Notes: generated by a model from the sequence alone, not told the origin. A stretch of DNA of 64,000 nucleotides from Megaustenia siamemsis (GCA_032433765.1 JAVIAB010000092.1:68448660-68512659), one strand, 5' to 3'. Positions 45,737-57,540 are shown, counted from the first letter of the stretch. Made by a program: numbers and translations.

Positions 45737-46610
45737 TATTTCAGCAACAGTGTGTATGTAGCATGTGCACTTTGTTTCTATCTGATATTACCTCTCTCTA
45801 GGCAGCCGCGATAGCTCAGTGGTTAGTGAACTGGACTACCACGGACAAGGGGTAGGGTTCGATCCCAACCGACGGCTTCCGGGTTCACCCAGCCTTAAAT
45901 GGGTACCGGATTTTTTTCTGGAAAGTAAAGCAGCACGGGCGTAATACTGACCACATTACCCCAAAAAACATGTGCTGAAGGTCTGTAAAATATAGGGTCA
46001 CAAACACCAAATTTCCCTATACGCCACTTGGCGTGACGGGGGTACTTTACTTACTTTTACTATTACCCCTCTCTCTCTCTCTCTCTCACACTATTTCACC
46101 AACAGTGTGTATGTAGCATGTGCACTTTGTTTCTATCTGATATTATCCCTCTCTCTCTCACACTATTTTACCAACAGTGTGTATGTAGCATGTGCACTTT
46201 GTTTCTATCTTATATTACCTCTCACTCTCTCTCTCTCTCACTATTTTACCAACAGTGTGTATGTAGCATGTGCACTTTGTTTCTATCTTATATTACCTCT
46301 CACTCTCTCTCTCTCTCACTATTTTACCAACAGTGTGTATGTAGCATGTGCACTTTGTTTCTATCTTATATTACCTCTCACTCTCTCTCACACTATTTCA
46401 CCAACAGTGTGTATTTAGCATGTGCACTTTGTTTCTATCTGATATTATCCCTCTCTCTCTCTCTCACTATTTCACCAACAGTGTGTATGTAGCATGTGCA
46501 CTTTGTTTCTATCTGATATTACCTCTCTCTCTCTCTCTCACTATTTCACCAACAATGTGTATGTAGCATGTGCACTTTGTTTCTAGTTGATATTACCTCT
46601 CACTCTCTAT
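45737..46610. repeat. Minisatellite, about 72-bp unit ending in (CT)n
   Basis: About eight copies of a unit beginning CACTATTTCACCAACAGTGT, then GTATGTAGCATGTGCACTTT, GTTTCTATCTGATATTACC and a (TC)n tract of varying length. The first copy is separated from the rest by a SINE-A (45801-46060). Length variation lies almost entirely in the (TC)n part. Confidence 0.93.
45801..46060 (+). mobile_element. SINE-A inserted in the 72-bp array
   Basis: Starts at GGCAGCCGCGATAGCTCAGT and ends with ACTTTACTTACTTTTAC. All the family blocks are present and close to consensus. The left flank TATTACCTCTCTCT and right flank TATTACCCCTCTCTC are a probable target duplication in the TC-rich part of the minisatellite unit. 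Confidence 0.94.
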
Positions 46611-47745
46611 TTTTCTCAATCTCCCCTTTTTATCTTTTCTTTTCTCTATGTGCGTGTCTTTGAAATTCTCTTTTTTTTCTATCTCTCGTTTTACTAATTT
46701 ATGTCATTCTTTGTCTCTCTTTTTCTTTGTCTTTGTCAACATTTCCCTGCCTCTGGATATCTGCTTTTTCCCCATTTTTTCCTCAAAGTTTGTCCTCTCC
46801 ATTTCATTTCTCTGTCTCTCTTTCCCATCTTTCTATGTGTTATCTTTTTCTCTGTCTCTCTTTCCCATCTGTCTCTGTCTTTATCTTTTTCTCTATCTCT
46901 CTTTCCTATCTGTCTCTGTCTTTATCTTTTTCTCAATCTCATTTTACCATTTGTCTCTATCTTTATCTTTTTCTCTATCTCTCTTTCCTATCTGTCTCTC
47001 TCTTTATCTTTTTCTCTATCTCTCTTTCCTATCTGTCTCTCTCTTTATCTGTTTCTCTATCTCTCTTTCCTATTTGTCTCTGTCTTTATCTTTTTCTCTA
47101 TCTCTCTTTCCCATCTGTCTCTGTCTTTATCTTTATCTTTTTCTCTATCTCTCTTTCCCATTGTCTCTATCTTTATCTGTCTTATATTTTTCTCCATATC
47201 TTTTTCCCGTCCTGAAAGATAGACGGGAAAATATCATCTTATCTTTTTCTCTATTTTTCTCTTTCCCATATCTTTTTGTCATTACATGTTCTCTCTATCT
47301 CTCTTTCTTATCTGTATATGGGTTTCCCCCATCTCCTACTGTCATTCTTTCGTATTTGTCCCAGTCTATATTTGTTTCCCAATCTCTCATTCCAGTCTGT
47401 CTCTGTCTTTTCATATCTCTCTCCGTTTCTCTCTCCCGTTTGTTTGTCTCGTCCTGTCTATCTGCATCTCTTTTCCATCTGTCCATGTCTTTATCTTTTC
47501 TCTAGATATGTCTCTTTCCTTTCTATGTCTTTTCCCTTCTCTTTCTATCTCTCATTCTTATCTATCGGTCTTTTCCTACCTCTCTGTTTGTCTTTCTCAT
47601 CGGTCTGTCTCTTCCTATCTCTCTGTGTCCCTTTTTCGTTTCTATCCTACTTTTCTACTTTTCCTATTTCTCTCTGTCTCCTTATTATTACATGCCTGTC
47701 CCCTCCCCCTTCCCCCTTTTCTGTCTTTCTTTCTTATTTGTCTTC
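46611..47745. repeat. Pyrimidine-rich low-complexity tandem repeat
   Basis: Almost pure C/T on the + strand. From 46800 to 47170 an imperfect unit of about 42 bp (TCTTTATCTTTTTCTCTATC then TCTCTTTCCTATCTGTCTC) recurs. Long Phe/Leu/Ser-rich open frames in all three + frames are artefacts of the composition. Long polypyrimidine tracts can form triplex DNA. Confidence 0.85.
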
Positions 47746-47984
47746 ATGAAGCACCAAATCAGAACATACTTATACAAAACAACATAAAAGACTCGATTAA
47801 CATGTAATCTGGAATGCCGTAGCTTTGATCCAGCCACTCGCTGTGCAGCTTTGTTACCGTGTGTATCAACTTGTGTGTCTTTGATCATGCCAATATTATT
47901 AAGGATCGGTATAGACGTCATTTTTGAGTGGAAGAAAACAAGAACCAGTGTGAAAACACAGGAAAATATCGATGTTTTAGAATT

Positions 47985-49285
47985 CCTTAAGGGATAGTAG
48001 GAAAACACCGGAAAATATCGATGTTTTAGAATTCCTTAAGGGATAGTAGGAAAACACCGGAAAATATCGATGTTTTAGAATTCCTTAAGGGATAGTAGGA
48101 AAACACGGGAAAATATCGATGTTTTAGAATTCCTTAAGGGATAGTAGGAAAACACAGGAAAATATCGATGTTTTAGAATTCCTTAAGGGATAGTAGGAAA
48201 ACACGGGAAAATATCGATGTTTTAGAATTCCTTAAGGGAAAGTAGGAAAACACAGGAAAATATCGATGTTTTAGAATTCCTTAAGGGATAGTAGGAAAAC
48301 ACAGGAAAATATCGATGTTTTAGAATTCCTTAAGGGATAGTAGGAAAACACAGGAAAATATCGATGTTTTAGAATTCCTTAAGGGATAGTAGGAAAACAC
48401 AGGAAAATATCGATGTTTTAGAATTCCTTAAGGGATAGTAGGAAAACACAGGAAAATATCGATGTTTTAGAATTCCTTAAGGGATAGTAGGAAAACACGG
48501 GAAAATATCGATATTTTAGAATTCCTTAAGGGATAGTAAGAAAACACGGGAAAATATCGATGTTTTAGAATTCCTTAAGGGATAGTAGGAAAACACGGGA
48601 AAATATCGATGTTTTAGAATTCCTTAAGGGATAGTAGGAAAACACAGGAAAATATCGATGTTTTAGAATTCCTTAAGGGATAGTAGGAAAACACGGGAAA
48701 ATATCGATGTTTTAGAATTCCTTAAGGGATAGTAGGAAAACACAGGAAAATATCGATGTTTTAGAATTCCTTAAGGGATAGTAGGAAAACACGGGAAAAT
48801 ATCGATGTTTTAGAATTCCTTAAGGGATAGTAGGAAAACACGGGAAAATATCGATGTTTTAGAATTCCTTAAGGGATAGTAGGAAAACACGGGAAAATAT
48901 CGATGTTTTAGAATTCCTTAAGGGATAGTAGGAAAACACCGGAAAATATCGATGTTTTAGAATTCCTTAAGGGATAGTAGGAAAACACCGGAAAATATCG
49001 ATGTTTTAGAATTCCTTAAGGGATAGTAGGAAAACACGGGAAAATATCGATGTTTTAGAATTCCTTAAGGGATAGTAGGAAAACACAGGAAAATATCGAT
49101 GTTTTAGAATTCCTTAAGGGATAGTAGGAAAACACGGGAAAATATCGATGTTTTAGAATTCCTTAAGGGATTGTAGGAAAACACGGGAAAATATCGATGT
49201 TTTAGAATTCCTTAAGGGATAGTAGGAAAACACGGGAAAATATCGATGTTTTAGAATTCCTTAAGGGATAGTAGGAAAACGCGGG
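47985..49285. repeat. Minisatellite, 49-bp unit, highly conserved
   Basis: About 26 nearly identical copies of a 49-bp unit (GGAAAATATCGATGTTTTAG, AATTCCTTAAGGGATAGTAG, GAAAACAC). Variation is concentrated in one position after AAAACAC, which is A, C or G. Each unit carries three short palindromes: ATCGAT, GAATTC and CCTTAAGG. At the right it passes directly into a related 52-bp array. Confidence 0.97.
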
Positions 49286-49515
49286 AAAATATCACTATAA
49301 TTTACTCTTTTAAGGGCCGGTGAGAAAAGAAAACCGGAAAATATCACTATAATTTACTCTTTTAAGGGCCGGTGAGAAAAGAAAACGGGAAAATATCACT
49401 ATAATTTACTCTTTTAAGGGCCGGTGAGAAAAGAAAACGGGAAAATATCACTATAATTTACTCTTTTAAGGGCCGGTGAGAAAAGAAAACGGGAAAATAT
49501 CACTATGATTTAGAA
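49283..49515. repeat. Minisatellite, 52-bp unit related to the 49-bp array
   Basis: Four to five copies of a 52-bp unit (GGGAAAATATCACTATAATT, TACTCTTTTAAGGGCCGGTG, AGAAAAGAAAAC). Both ends of the unit (GGGAAAATATC and AAAAC) are shared with the 49-bp unit, while its middle differs. There is no mixing of the two types. Confidence 0.93.
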
Positions 49516-49714
49516 TTATTTAACGACAAGTGGAGTAAAATACACAGTAAAGTATCCCTTTTATTTACAACTCGTTTAAGGACCTGTGGGAAAATATCTC
49601 AGTGCATTTAGAATTCGTTTCAATGTAAATAAAATGTGTACATTCGGGTGCCTAGTTTTATTGAAGACAAAAGAAAAAACGTTGATCCGATGTACAATTT
49701 CTTGTCGTAAAAGA

Positions 49715-50035
49715 ACCTTCATGCTTGAGAAAAGTAACAAACAACACAAGAAGAGATAGAATACCAAATGAAACCATAAGAAAAATGGTAGGAACAAAAC
49801 CCTGCCAAGAATATATAGAACAACAACTTAAATGGTTTGGCCACCTGGTCAGAATGAATCCTCACCAATCACCATCAAGGGCGTTCTTCTCGAGAATGCA
49901 TGGGAAAAGACCAAGAGGAATACCCAGAAGAAGATGGATAGATGCAGTGACAGAGACATGTAACAACAAAGGAAAATCACTAATTCAGACAGTTCGAGCA
50001 ACTCGAGAACGACAAATGATATAAACCACGACACC
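49715..50035 (+). mobile_element. LINE C-terminus (another family)
   Basis: The frame gives LRKVTNNTRRDRIPNETIRK, KPCQEYIEQQLKWFGHLVRM, NPHQSPSRAFFSRMHGKRPR and GIPRRRWIDAVTET, then a stop near 50024. The KWFGHLVRM and GKRPRGxPRRRWID blocks are typical of LINE ORF2 C-termini. The text does not match RTE-a, RTE-b or family G, so it is a separate lineage present once here. It is 5'-truncated. Confidence 0.85.
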
Positions 50036-50134
50036 TTTTAGGTATCAGTGAAAAGAGAAAAGAAGATTAAGAAGAAAGAACCTTTAGGTGTATCAATTAG
50101 CTACAGTGAAATTAGGCGTTGAGGTGACACTTAA

Positions 50135-51840
50135 AAAATGCATTTAAATATCTAATCAATATATAATCTGCACATTTAAATGTCTTATCAATAGACCATC
50201 TGCATATTTAAATGTCTAATCAATAGACCATCTGCATATTTAAATGTCTAATCAATAGACCATCTGCATATTTAAATGTCTAATCAATAGACCATCTGCA
50301 CATTTAAATGTCTTATCAATAGACCATCTGCACATTTAAATGTCTTATCAATAGACCATCTGCATATTTAAATGTCTAATCAATAGATCATTAGATTGCC
50401 TGCACATTTAAATGTCTAATCGATAGACCATCTGCACATTTAAATGTCTAATCAATAGACCATCTGCACATTTAAATGTCTAATCAATAGACCATCTGCA
50501 CATTTAAATGTCTAATCAATAAACCATCTGCACATTTAAATGTCTAATCAATAGACCATCTGCACATTTAAATGTCTAATCAATAGAACATCTGCACATT
50601 TAAATGTCTAATCAATAGACCATCTGCACATTTAAATGTCTAATCAATAGACCATCTGCACATTTAAATGTCTAATCAATAGACCATTAGACCATCTGCA
50701 CATTTAAATGTCTAATCAATAGACCATCTGCACATTTAAATGTCTAATCAATAGACCATCTGCACATTTAAATGTCTAATCAATAGACCATCTGCACATT
50801 TAAATGTCATATCAATAGACCATCTGCACATTTAAATGTTTAATCAATAGACCATTAGACCATCTGCACATTTAAATGTCTAATCAATAGATCATTAGAT
50901 CATCTGCACATTTAAATGTCTAATCAATAGACCATCTGCACATTTAAATGTCTAATCAATAGACCATCTGCATATTTAAATGTCTAATCAATAGACCATC
51001 TGCACATTTAAATGTCTAATCAATAGACCATCTGCACATTTAAATGTCTAATCAATAGACCATCTGCACATTTAAATGTCTAATCAATAGAACATCTGCA
51101 CATTTAAATGTCTAATCAATAGACCATCTGCACATTTAAATGTCTTATCAATAGACCATCTGCACATTTAAATGTCTAATCAATAGACCATTAGACCATC
51201 TGCACATTTAAATGTCTAATCAATAGACCATCTGCACATTTAAATGTCTAATCAATAGACCATCTGCACATTTAAATGTCTAATCAATAGACCATCTGCA
51301 CATTTAAATGTCATATCAATAGACCATCTGCACATTTAAATGTTTAATCAATAGACCATTAGACCATCTGCACATTTAAATGTCTAATCAATAGATCATT
51401 AGATCATCTGCACATTTAAATGTCTAATCAATAGATCATTAGATCATCTGCACATTTAAATGTCTAATCAATAGATCATTAGATGATCTGCACATTTAAA
51501 TGTCTAATCAATAGATCATTAGATGATCTGCACATTTAAATGTCTAATCAATAGATCATTAGATCATCTGCACATTTAAATGCCTAATCAATAGACCATA
51601 TAAACATTTAAATATCTAACCAATAGGCCGTCTGCGCATTTCAATATCTAATCAATGGATCATCTAAACATTTAAAATAGAATGAACAGATCATCTACAC
51701 TTTTCAGTATTTAAGATCATTTGCACATTTAAATAGCTAATCAATAGATCATTTAAAATTGTAAATATCTAATCAACAGATTATCTGCACATTTAAATAT
51801 CTGATGAACAGATTATGTACTGGTACTTTCGAAAGCGAGG
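50135..51840. repeat. Minisatellite, 32-bp unit with higher-order duplication
   Basis: About 50 copies of a 32-bp unit (CATCTGCACATTTAAATGTC then TAATCAATAGAC). CATTTAAATG is a 10-bp palindrome in every unit. Some copies carry an extra CATTAGAC/T. A segment with the rare TGTCATATC and TGTTTAATC variants is found at 50805-50905 and again at 51309-51410, 504 bp away, so a block of about 15 units was duplicated. The right end (51590-51840) is decayed. Confidence 0.97.
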
Positions 51841-51878
51841 GAGACAAATTATTACGTACTTTCTGTAGTCTTCAATCC

Positions 51879-52118
51879 GGCATTCGCGGTAGCTCAGTGG
51901 TTAGTGAACTGGACTAGAGGTTGGGTTCGATCCTACTAGATGGCTTTCAGTTTCATCCAGCCTTAAATAAGTACCGGATTTTCAATCTGCGAAAAGTGAA
52001 GTGGCACGGACATAGTTCTTACCACTTTACCCCAAAAATCATGCGCCGAAGGTCTATAAAAATATGGGCACTAACAGTATATTCCCTATACGCCATGTAG
52101 CGTGACGGAGATTATTTT
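51879..52118 (+). mobile_element. SINE-A, diverged copy upstream of the homeobox gene
   Basis: GGCATTCGCGGTAGCTCAGT head, GGGTTCGATCCT B box, CCAGCCTTAAATAAGTACCG, AAAAATCATGCGCCGAAGG, CACTAACAGTATATTCCC and a decayed tail. It has a small deletion between the A and B boxes and many substitutions. It ends about 330 bp before the start codon of the homeobox gene. Confidence 0.9.
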
Positions 52119-52425
52119 ATGTTTCTTGTTATGGTAATCTTCTGTTAACAACTGGATTCTTGATGAGAATTAATTTCTCTGTATAAACTACTGAGCTTAG
52201 GAGAGGGAACAAAGAAAGAGGTGGTGAACAAAAACATGAGACTAGAACCTTAATGCTGCAGCGAGCGCCTAAAACACTTGATTATGCTGTCAGCACAGAA
52301 CACACTAAAGCATACACACAATCCCACACGTACACACAATGACATATGCACACACACAATCACAATCTCACACACACACACTTTGTTTCATAAACATTTC
52401 ATCTTTTTCTTTGTTCAATTTACAG
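52119..52425 (+). promoter_or_regulatory. 5' flank or upstream intron of the homeobox gene
   Basis: This 300-bp stretch lies directly upstream of exon 1. It contains a (CA)n-rich part (52310-52382), then a pyrimidine tract ending CAATTTACAG at 52425, which looks like a 3' splice site. The first coding exon may therefore be preceded by a 5' noncoding exon further upstream. No TATA box is convincing. Confidence 0.4.
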
Positions 52426-52449
52426 TTTTCTGTCACGGTCACAATCACG

Positions 52450-52580
52450 ATGTTTGCCCCACCAAGGTCCTGGCACACCCATGTCTATAATAAGCCACCC
52501 CGACGGCTCACGTCGTTTCTCATTGCAGACATCTTGGGAGAGTCTAATGAGACTGAGAACATGGGAGTAGATGCTAGAAG
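52450..52580 (+). CDS. Nk7: NK-like homeobox gene, exon 1 (eh1 motif)
   Basis: The ATG at 52450 has A at -3 and opens a frame MFAPPRSWHTHVYNKPPRRL, then TSFLIADILGESNETEN. Residues 23-29, FLIADIL, fit the engrailed-homology-1 (eh1) motif F-x-I-x-x-I-L, which in NK-class homeodomain proteins recruits Groucho-type corepressors and lies near the N-terminus, as here. The exon ends AGAAG before GTCAGT (52581), leaving 2 bases of a codon (phase 2). This matches the phase of the acceptor at 57254. A good acceptor (TTCAATTTACAG) lies at 52425, with the frame open from there, so the exon may extend 24 bp upstream. Beyond the donor the frame stays open only to 52617, by chance. The product is expected to be a nuclear DNA-binding transcription factor. 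The NK7 assignment rests on exon 3. Confidence 0.72.
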
Positions 52581-52904
52581 GTCAGTATTTTGTGGCGCAC
52601 TAATCAACCATTTATGAAACAGTATAAGCAGGGCGGTTTCAATACAAAATTCTCCCTTTCATTTCCTAGTTGGTTAAGTAAAATAACATTAACAGCTGTA
52701 ACTTTTGCAAAGGTAATCGTGTGCTGTTAGAGCTGAAGAGGAGATTGAAGGCGTGAAGATGTTGTTGGATAGTTTAAATTGCATTCAAAATCAAATCTAC
52801 TTCATCTATCGCTACTGTTTTAGTCCAACTTTGGATTTTTTCCCATAGAGATGGAGAACAAAGATCGCATGTATAGATCCTCGAAATTTTCTCCTAAATG
52901 TACT

Positions 52905-53560
52905 TGACGACTAAATGTGCTTGGCTACTGCGCTTTATTGGCTATCAAATATACTTGGCTACTAAATATACTTGGTTACTAAATCTACTTGCTATTAAAT
53001 ATACTTGTTACTGCATATACTAGCTATTAAAATTACTTGGCTACTATATATAATTGGCTACAAAATCTACTTGCTATTAAATATACTTGTTACTAAATAT
53101 ACTAGCTATTAAAATTACTTGGCTACTATATATAATTGGCTACAAAATCTACTTGCTACTAAATATACTTGGCTACAAAATATACTTTAAAAAAAGTAAA
53201 GAGCACCGTCACGCCAAGTGGCGTATAGTGAATATGGTGTTAGTGACCATAAATTTTACAGACCTTCAGCACATGATTTTTGTGGTAATGTGGTCGGTAT
53301 TACGCCCGCGCCGCTTTACTTTCCCAGACAAAATTTTTGGTACCCATTAAAAGCTGGGTGAACCGGAAGCCATCGGTTGGGATCGAACCCTACCTACTAA
53401 TATACTTGCTACTAAAAATACTTGCTACTAAATATACTTGCTACTAAATATACTTGCTACTAAATATGCTTGATACGACATATACTTGTCTACTAATATA
53501 CTTGGCTACTAAATATATTTGGCTACTAAATATACTTGGCTACTAAATTTAATTGACTAT
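52905..53560. repeat. Minisatellite, 17-bp unit, in intron 1
   Basis: Copies of a 17-bp unit (TACTTGGCTACTAAATA and shorter TACTTGCTACTAAATA forms) run through this part of intron 1. A block of about 70 bp near 53000-53070 is repeated at 53075-53145. The array is split by a SINE-A at 53187-53394. Confidence 0.9.
53187..53394 (-). mobile_element. SINE-A, 5'-truncated, in intron 1 minisatellite
   Basis: On the - strand it starts inside the family at GGTAGGGTTCGATCCCAACC (the A-box part of the head is missing) and continues through all later blocks to the ACTTTT tail at 53187. Minisatellite units abut both ends. TACAAAATATACTT and TACTAATATACTT may be the target duplication. Confidence 0.92.
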
Positions 53561-53858
53561 TATACTAAATGTACTTCTTAATATTCTCGGTTGGTTAATG
53601 AGGTTGAAAAGGCTGGATAATAATCACCGTGTTCGTTCGTTTATTAGCGGATTGTAATGCACTATGTTTTACAGCTGCGGTGCATTGAATCTGTCAAAAC
53701 ATTCTGACATCCCCAGCAGAACACAGGGAATGAAGAAATCCACTATAACCCGCTACTTTATTTCTATTGGTCTAAACGCTAGTGACTTGCGTGGATCATT
53801 TGGCATTAAGATCATCATAACCATAAAAAAGATGTTTGGTCTGCAACATTTGGCATCC

Positions 53859-54350
53859 AGAAGTAACACTTCTTTCTTCTTCTTCTTCTATCCTTTCTCT
53901 GATGCCGTTGGCGTCGAGGGGAGATACAATCTGCGATTCTTTGCTCTTCTGTTGGCCTCTTCTGAAGTTATCCCTCCTAGTGACTCTAGTATTCCCTTTA
54001 TCCATCTCTTTCTCGGTCTTCCTCTTAATCTGGCGTTTTCGTAGCGTTTATTTATGGCTCTTTGATTCATTGTTAGTTCTTTTTGTCTTGTTATGTGGCC
54101 GAACCAATTTATCTGTTGTTTCTTTATGTATTCGATGGCTGGTTCAATTTCGCGTTTCTTCCTCAGGTCAGTGTTTCTTACTCTGTCCCTTAAGCTGTTT
54201 CATGTCATTCTTCTGACACATTTAATTTCGGTGGTCGTTATCTTTCTTATTGTTCTAGAGTCCAGCGCCCAATTCTGGCACTGATAGCACAGAGTTGGTA
54301 GGAAAATTGATTTGTATATTACCCTTTTTGCTTCCGTTAGAAGTAACACT
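53859..54350 (-). mobile_element. LINE family G, 3' end, with 12-bp target duplication
   Basis: A perfect AGAAGTAACACT lies on both sides (53859-53870 and 54339-54350), so the insert is exactly 53871-54338. On the - strand the C-terminal frame reads RLRGRPRKRWIKGILESLGG, ITSEEANRRAKNRRLYLPST and ends near a GAA-rich tail (53871-53890). Upstream frames hold the degraded YLGS-side sequence. It is 5'-truncated and lies in intron 1 of the homeobox gene, in antisense. Confidence 0.93.
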
Positions 54351-55065
54351 AATTGAATGAATTGATCACATTATCGATTTATATGTCGACAACAATCAAC
54401 ACTAAGTAAATGATTCAATGAAATTATCGATCACTTTCTCAGCAACAGTCAACACTAAGTGGATGAATAGATCACATTATCGATGTCTCTCATACACATG
54501 TAACACTAAGTGAATGAATCGACATTATTATCGATCTATTTCTCAGTAACAATCAACGCTAAGTGGATGAATTAAAGAAATTATCGATATATTTCTCAGT
54601 AACAATCAACACTAAGTGGATGAATTAATGAAATTATCGATCTATTTCTCAGTAACAATCAACACTAAGTGGATGAATTAATGAAATTATCGATCTATTT
54701 CTCAGTAACAATCAACACTAAGTGGATGAATTAAAAAAATTATCAATCTATTTCTCAGTAACAATCAACACTAAGTGGATGAATTAAAGAAATTATCAAT
54801 CTATCTCTCAGTAACAATCAACACTAAGTGAATGAGTCAATGAAATTATCGATATATTTCTCAGTAACAATCAACACTAAGTGAATGAATCAATGAAATT
54901 ATCGATATATTTCTCAGTAACAATCAACACTAAGCGGATGAATCAATGAAATTATCGATCACTTTCTCAGCAAAAATCACGACTTAGTGGATGAACCGAT
55001 CATATTATCGATCTATTTTCCCATCAATAACGAACACTAAGTAATAAATCGATCCCATTGACAAT
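54345..55065. repeat. Minisatellite, 53-bp unit, in intron 1
   Basis: About 13 copies of a 53-bp unit (CAATCAACACTAAGTGGATG, AATTAATGAAATTATCGATC, TATTTCTCAGTAA). The middle seven are very similar, and those at both ends are diverged. The family G LINE lies at its left edge. Confidence 0.95.
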
Positions 55066-57253
55066 ATCTGACTACACGCAACAAGAGATCGAAGACTGGT
55101 GTCTTGCAATGCTGTTTATCATTAGTATTTTTGTTGTCTAGCTCAATTGTTAATTTTATCAATGTAAACTCTGTATTATTCTTTTATTGTACATTCAACT
55201 CGGATAGAATATTGTTATATCTTCAAATGTAGAAACATGAATGGTTACACATTGAATATTCCACAATATCGGGTGCCCTTTCATCGGTGCCAACTTTGGC
55301 AGTCCTTACAATTTACATACAATAAATTAACATATAACAATGAATGGTGAAACTAAATTAATGTGTCAGTCCTGGTGAAACTGAATGAATGTGTCAGCCA
55401 AGGCAAAACTGAATGAATGTGTCAGTCATAGCAAAACTGAATGAATGTTTAAGTCATGACATAACTGAATCAGTTTGTTAGATGGGCTGGTAAAAGTACC
55501 TTTATAAAACCATCAGGCTTTGACGTGCTTTAACCTTCTGTTGATAAAAAGAGCAAAATATGGAAATGAGGAGGCTACAACTCATACTGGAGACAAGTTA
55601 TAATAAATGAATATTATTATAGAGGGAAACTTCCGAGGCGATAATCAGCGAATCAATTCAGAGGAAGAGGTATGTTTACAGCACTCGGAAAAATTGACAA
55701 ATAATAAACAGAAAAAATATGGACCAAAGTAGGATCGAACCCGTACTCAGTGGCACAGCGCCTTGCCACGAAAAGCCAAACACTAGGGAACACTGCCACT
55801 CAGCTAACTTTAAAATTAGCTTCGTAGGCAATGTCTTTCGCGCAGGTGTTCTCATGACTATAGCATAAGGCCGCAATCACAACTCGGAAATACATAGTGT
55901 ATCTGTATTTTTTCCTGTTATGACAAGTATCTCCCGGATAAGGTAGGGCTGAATACTTCCGTTGCAGACAAATATTTAGGACGAAACAACACGAATAGTA
56001 GTTTCCAGTGGTTTAGGCTGGAGACAACAACTCATAATGCTTGTTATTACCATCAGGTGCTCATTTTCACTATATCTGTAATACAGAAGTGGAATAAAAT
56101 ATAATCGTATGTACATTTAACATTTTCTTCTATGGCGTGACTTAGTAGATACATCATTGTTAGACTAAACTTCGGCTCTTAACTGTTTGTTTTATGCCAT
56201 CAACTATCAAAGCTTATTCTTCTTTTAAGCAGTGAACGATTAGACCTTCCATTTTGTGTACTACCTTTATTAACTTAGAACCTACTCCGTTCCTCAATTT
56301 ATTTTATTTTTTGTTCTATCTACTTAGCTTTTCAATCTTATATTTTTTGTTCTGCCTACACCGTTCCTCAATTTTTTATTTTCTCAAATATTTTATTTGT
56401 TTAATTCCTAGCTCAAACTCTTATATTTTGATACGTCTAGCTTATATATATTTTATACAGCTGATTCGCACTTCTATATTTTGTATAGTCTGACTCTAAA
56501 TAAATCAATTCAAGTTTCATCTGATTCTTACTCTATTACCAAAACCATACATCTTTTATTATAACAGTGCAGTATTTTCCCAATCCATAAAATGTGTAGG
56601 CAATTTAGTTCTGTATAACCGATGAACAGATTGCTTGACTGGCTTGAAGTCAATTGAGATACTTCTGTTCCCTGGTTATCGAAGTAGCGTTGAAGTTCGG
56701 GTGTCTCACTATTAACATCAATCGAAAATGTTCAGGTGAAGCCCTATCTCTAAGTCGGTGAAATCGAGTATTTAGCCCCATCGAATCCAGCACGGATAAT
56801 ACAAGCTGCCATCCCGTCCCCAACATATTCAAGTTTATCATATGAAAGAACAATAACAGTTGACAATATCAAACATAAGGCTTGTATGCCGGTGTTGTAT
56901 CTACAAATGTGAAAAGTATCATTTTTATCACAAGTTATCATAATTGGTGCAGATATTAAACTATTTTTTTAATTGTTCAAGAGATGAACGTCGGTGCTTC
57001 AGAGTTCGTACAATGTGCAGTTATCTTGCTGTGCAATTAGAACAGAGTTTGGAGTACTCACATACAAAGTCCGAGCACAAAAATTGTTGTTCTGTTTGCA
57101 AGAATATAATGCAAGAATTGATATTTTTTAAAAATAGATTTTTGGATTTTTATACAACTCGTGGTTTATTTATTTATTATTTTTAAACACCATTTAAAAA
57201 AAAATTCGTCTATACTTTTTATTATTTTCCATTGTTTCCCTCTTCACTTCAAG
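55066..57253. other. Rest of intron 1
   Basis: AT-rich intron sequence. 55360-55460 holds four loose copies of an AAACTGAATGAATGTGTCAG repeat. A tRNA-like sequence lies at 55731-55806 on the - strand. 56250-56480 is T-rich. It ends in a strong pyrimidine tract (TTTCCCTCTTCACTTCAAG) at 57253. No exon with a recognisable domain was found in between, but a small one cannot be excluded. Confidence 0.55.
55731..55806 (-). tRNA. tRNA-like sequence (pseudogene or SINE head)
   Basis: On the - strand TAGCTGAGTGGCAG matches the A-box consensus well, and 50-60 nt later GGGTTCGATCCT matches the B box perfectly. The spacing is longer than in most tRNAs, as in Ser/Leu types. An acceptor stem is not evident. 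A tRNA-derived SINE head or pseudogene is more likely than a working gene. Confidence 0.4.
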
Positions 57254-57540
57254 GTGTGACATACTCAACAGCAGCAAAGCTCATTCCTTGGGATTTAACG
57301 ATCGATGTTCACAACTTCAAAGGTCACCCATCAACAATCATCTCAACTCACAGATTCGCCACCACCACAACACCACCACCAACAACCGAAGTAACATAGA
57401 AGCCAGTCACCAAACAGGCTGTGACAACCAGCACAACAACTGCAGCAGCAACAACCACCACGACATCCACCATCATGATGGAAGTAACTCGAGGTCTACG
57501 TGCAGCCCCGCTTGTGTTTCACCCTCCTCTTCATCATCAG
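57254..57540 (+). CDS. Nk7: NK-like homeobox gene, exon 2 (His/Asn/Ser-rich linker)
   Basis: The exon is bounded by a strong acceptor (pyrimidine tract then TTCAAG) at 57253 and a donor CATCAG before GTACGA at 57541. It starts with the last base of a codon (phase 2), which completes AGG (Arg) with exon 1, and ends after the first base of one (phase 1), which completes GAA (Glu) with exon 3. The frame is open throughout and gives CDILNSSKAHSLGFNDRCSQ, then a low-complexity linker rich in His, Asn and Thr (HHHNTTTNNRSN, HHDIHHHDGSNS), Cys-containing stretches and a terminal run of five Ser. Such linkers between the eh1 motif and the homeodomain are usual and poorly conserved, so this exon is supported by splice signals and phase rather than by homology. 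It would encode about residues 45-139. Confidence 0.65.

Noticed and set aside
46648..47505. 285-codon open frame, Phe/Leu/Ser-rich, membrane-like
   Set aside because: A by-product of an almost pure C/T stretch. Equally long frames exist in the other + frames.
53664..53860. Possible coding exon in intron 1 (frame starting MFYSCGALNLSK)
   Set aside because: No good splice borders, no homology, and the frame runs into a LINE insertion.
57254..57272. CDIL at the start of exon 2 as the second half of an eh1 motif
   Set aside because: A complete eh1 motif (FLIADIL) is present in exon 1, and the joined sequence before CDIL (DARR) does not fit eh1.
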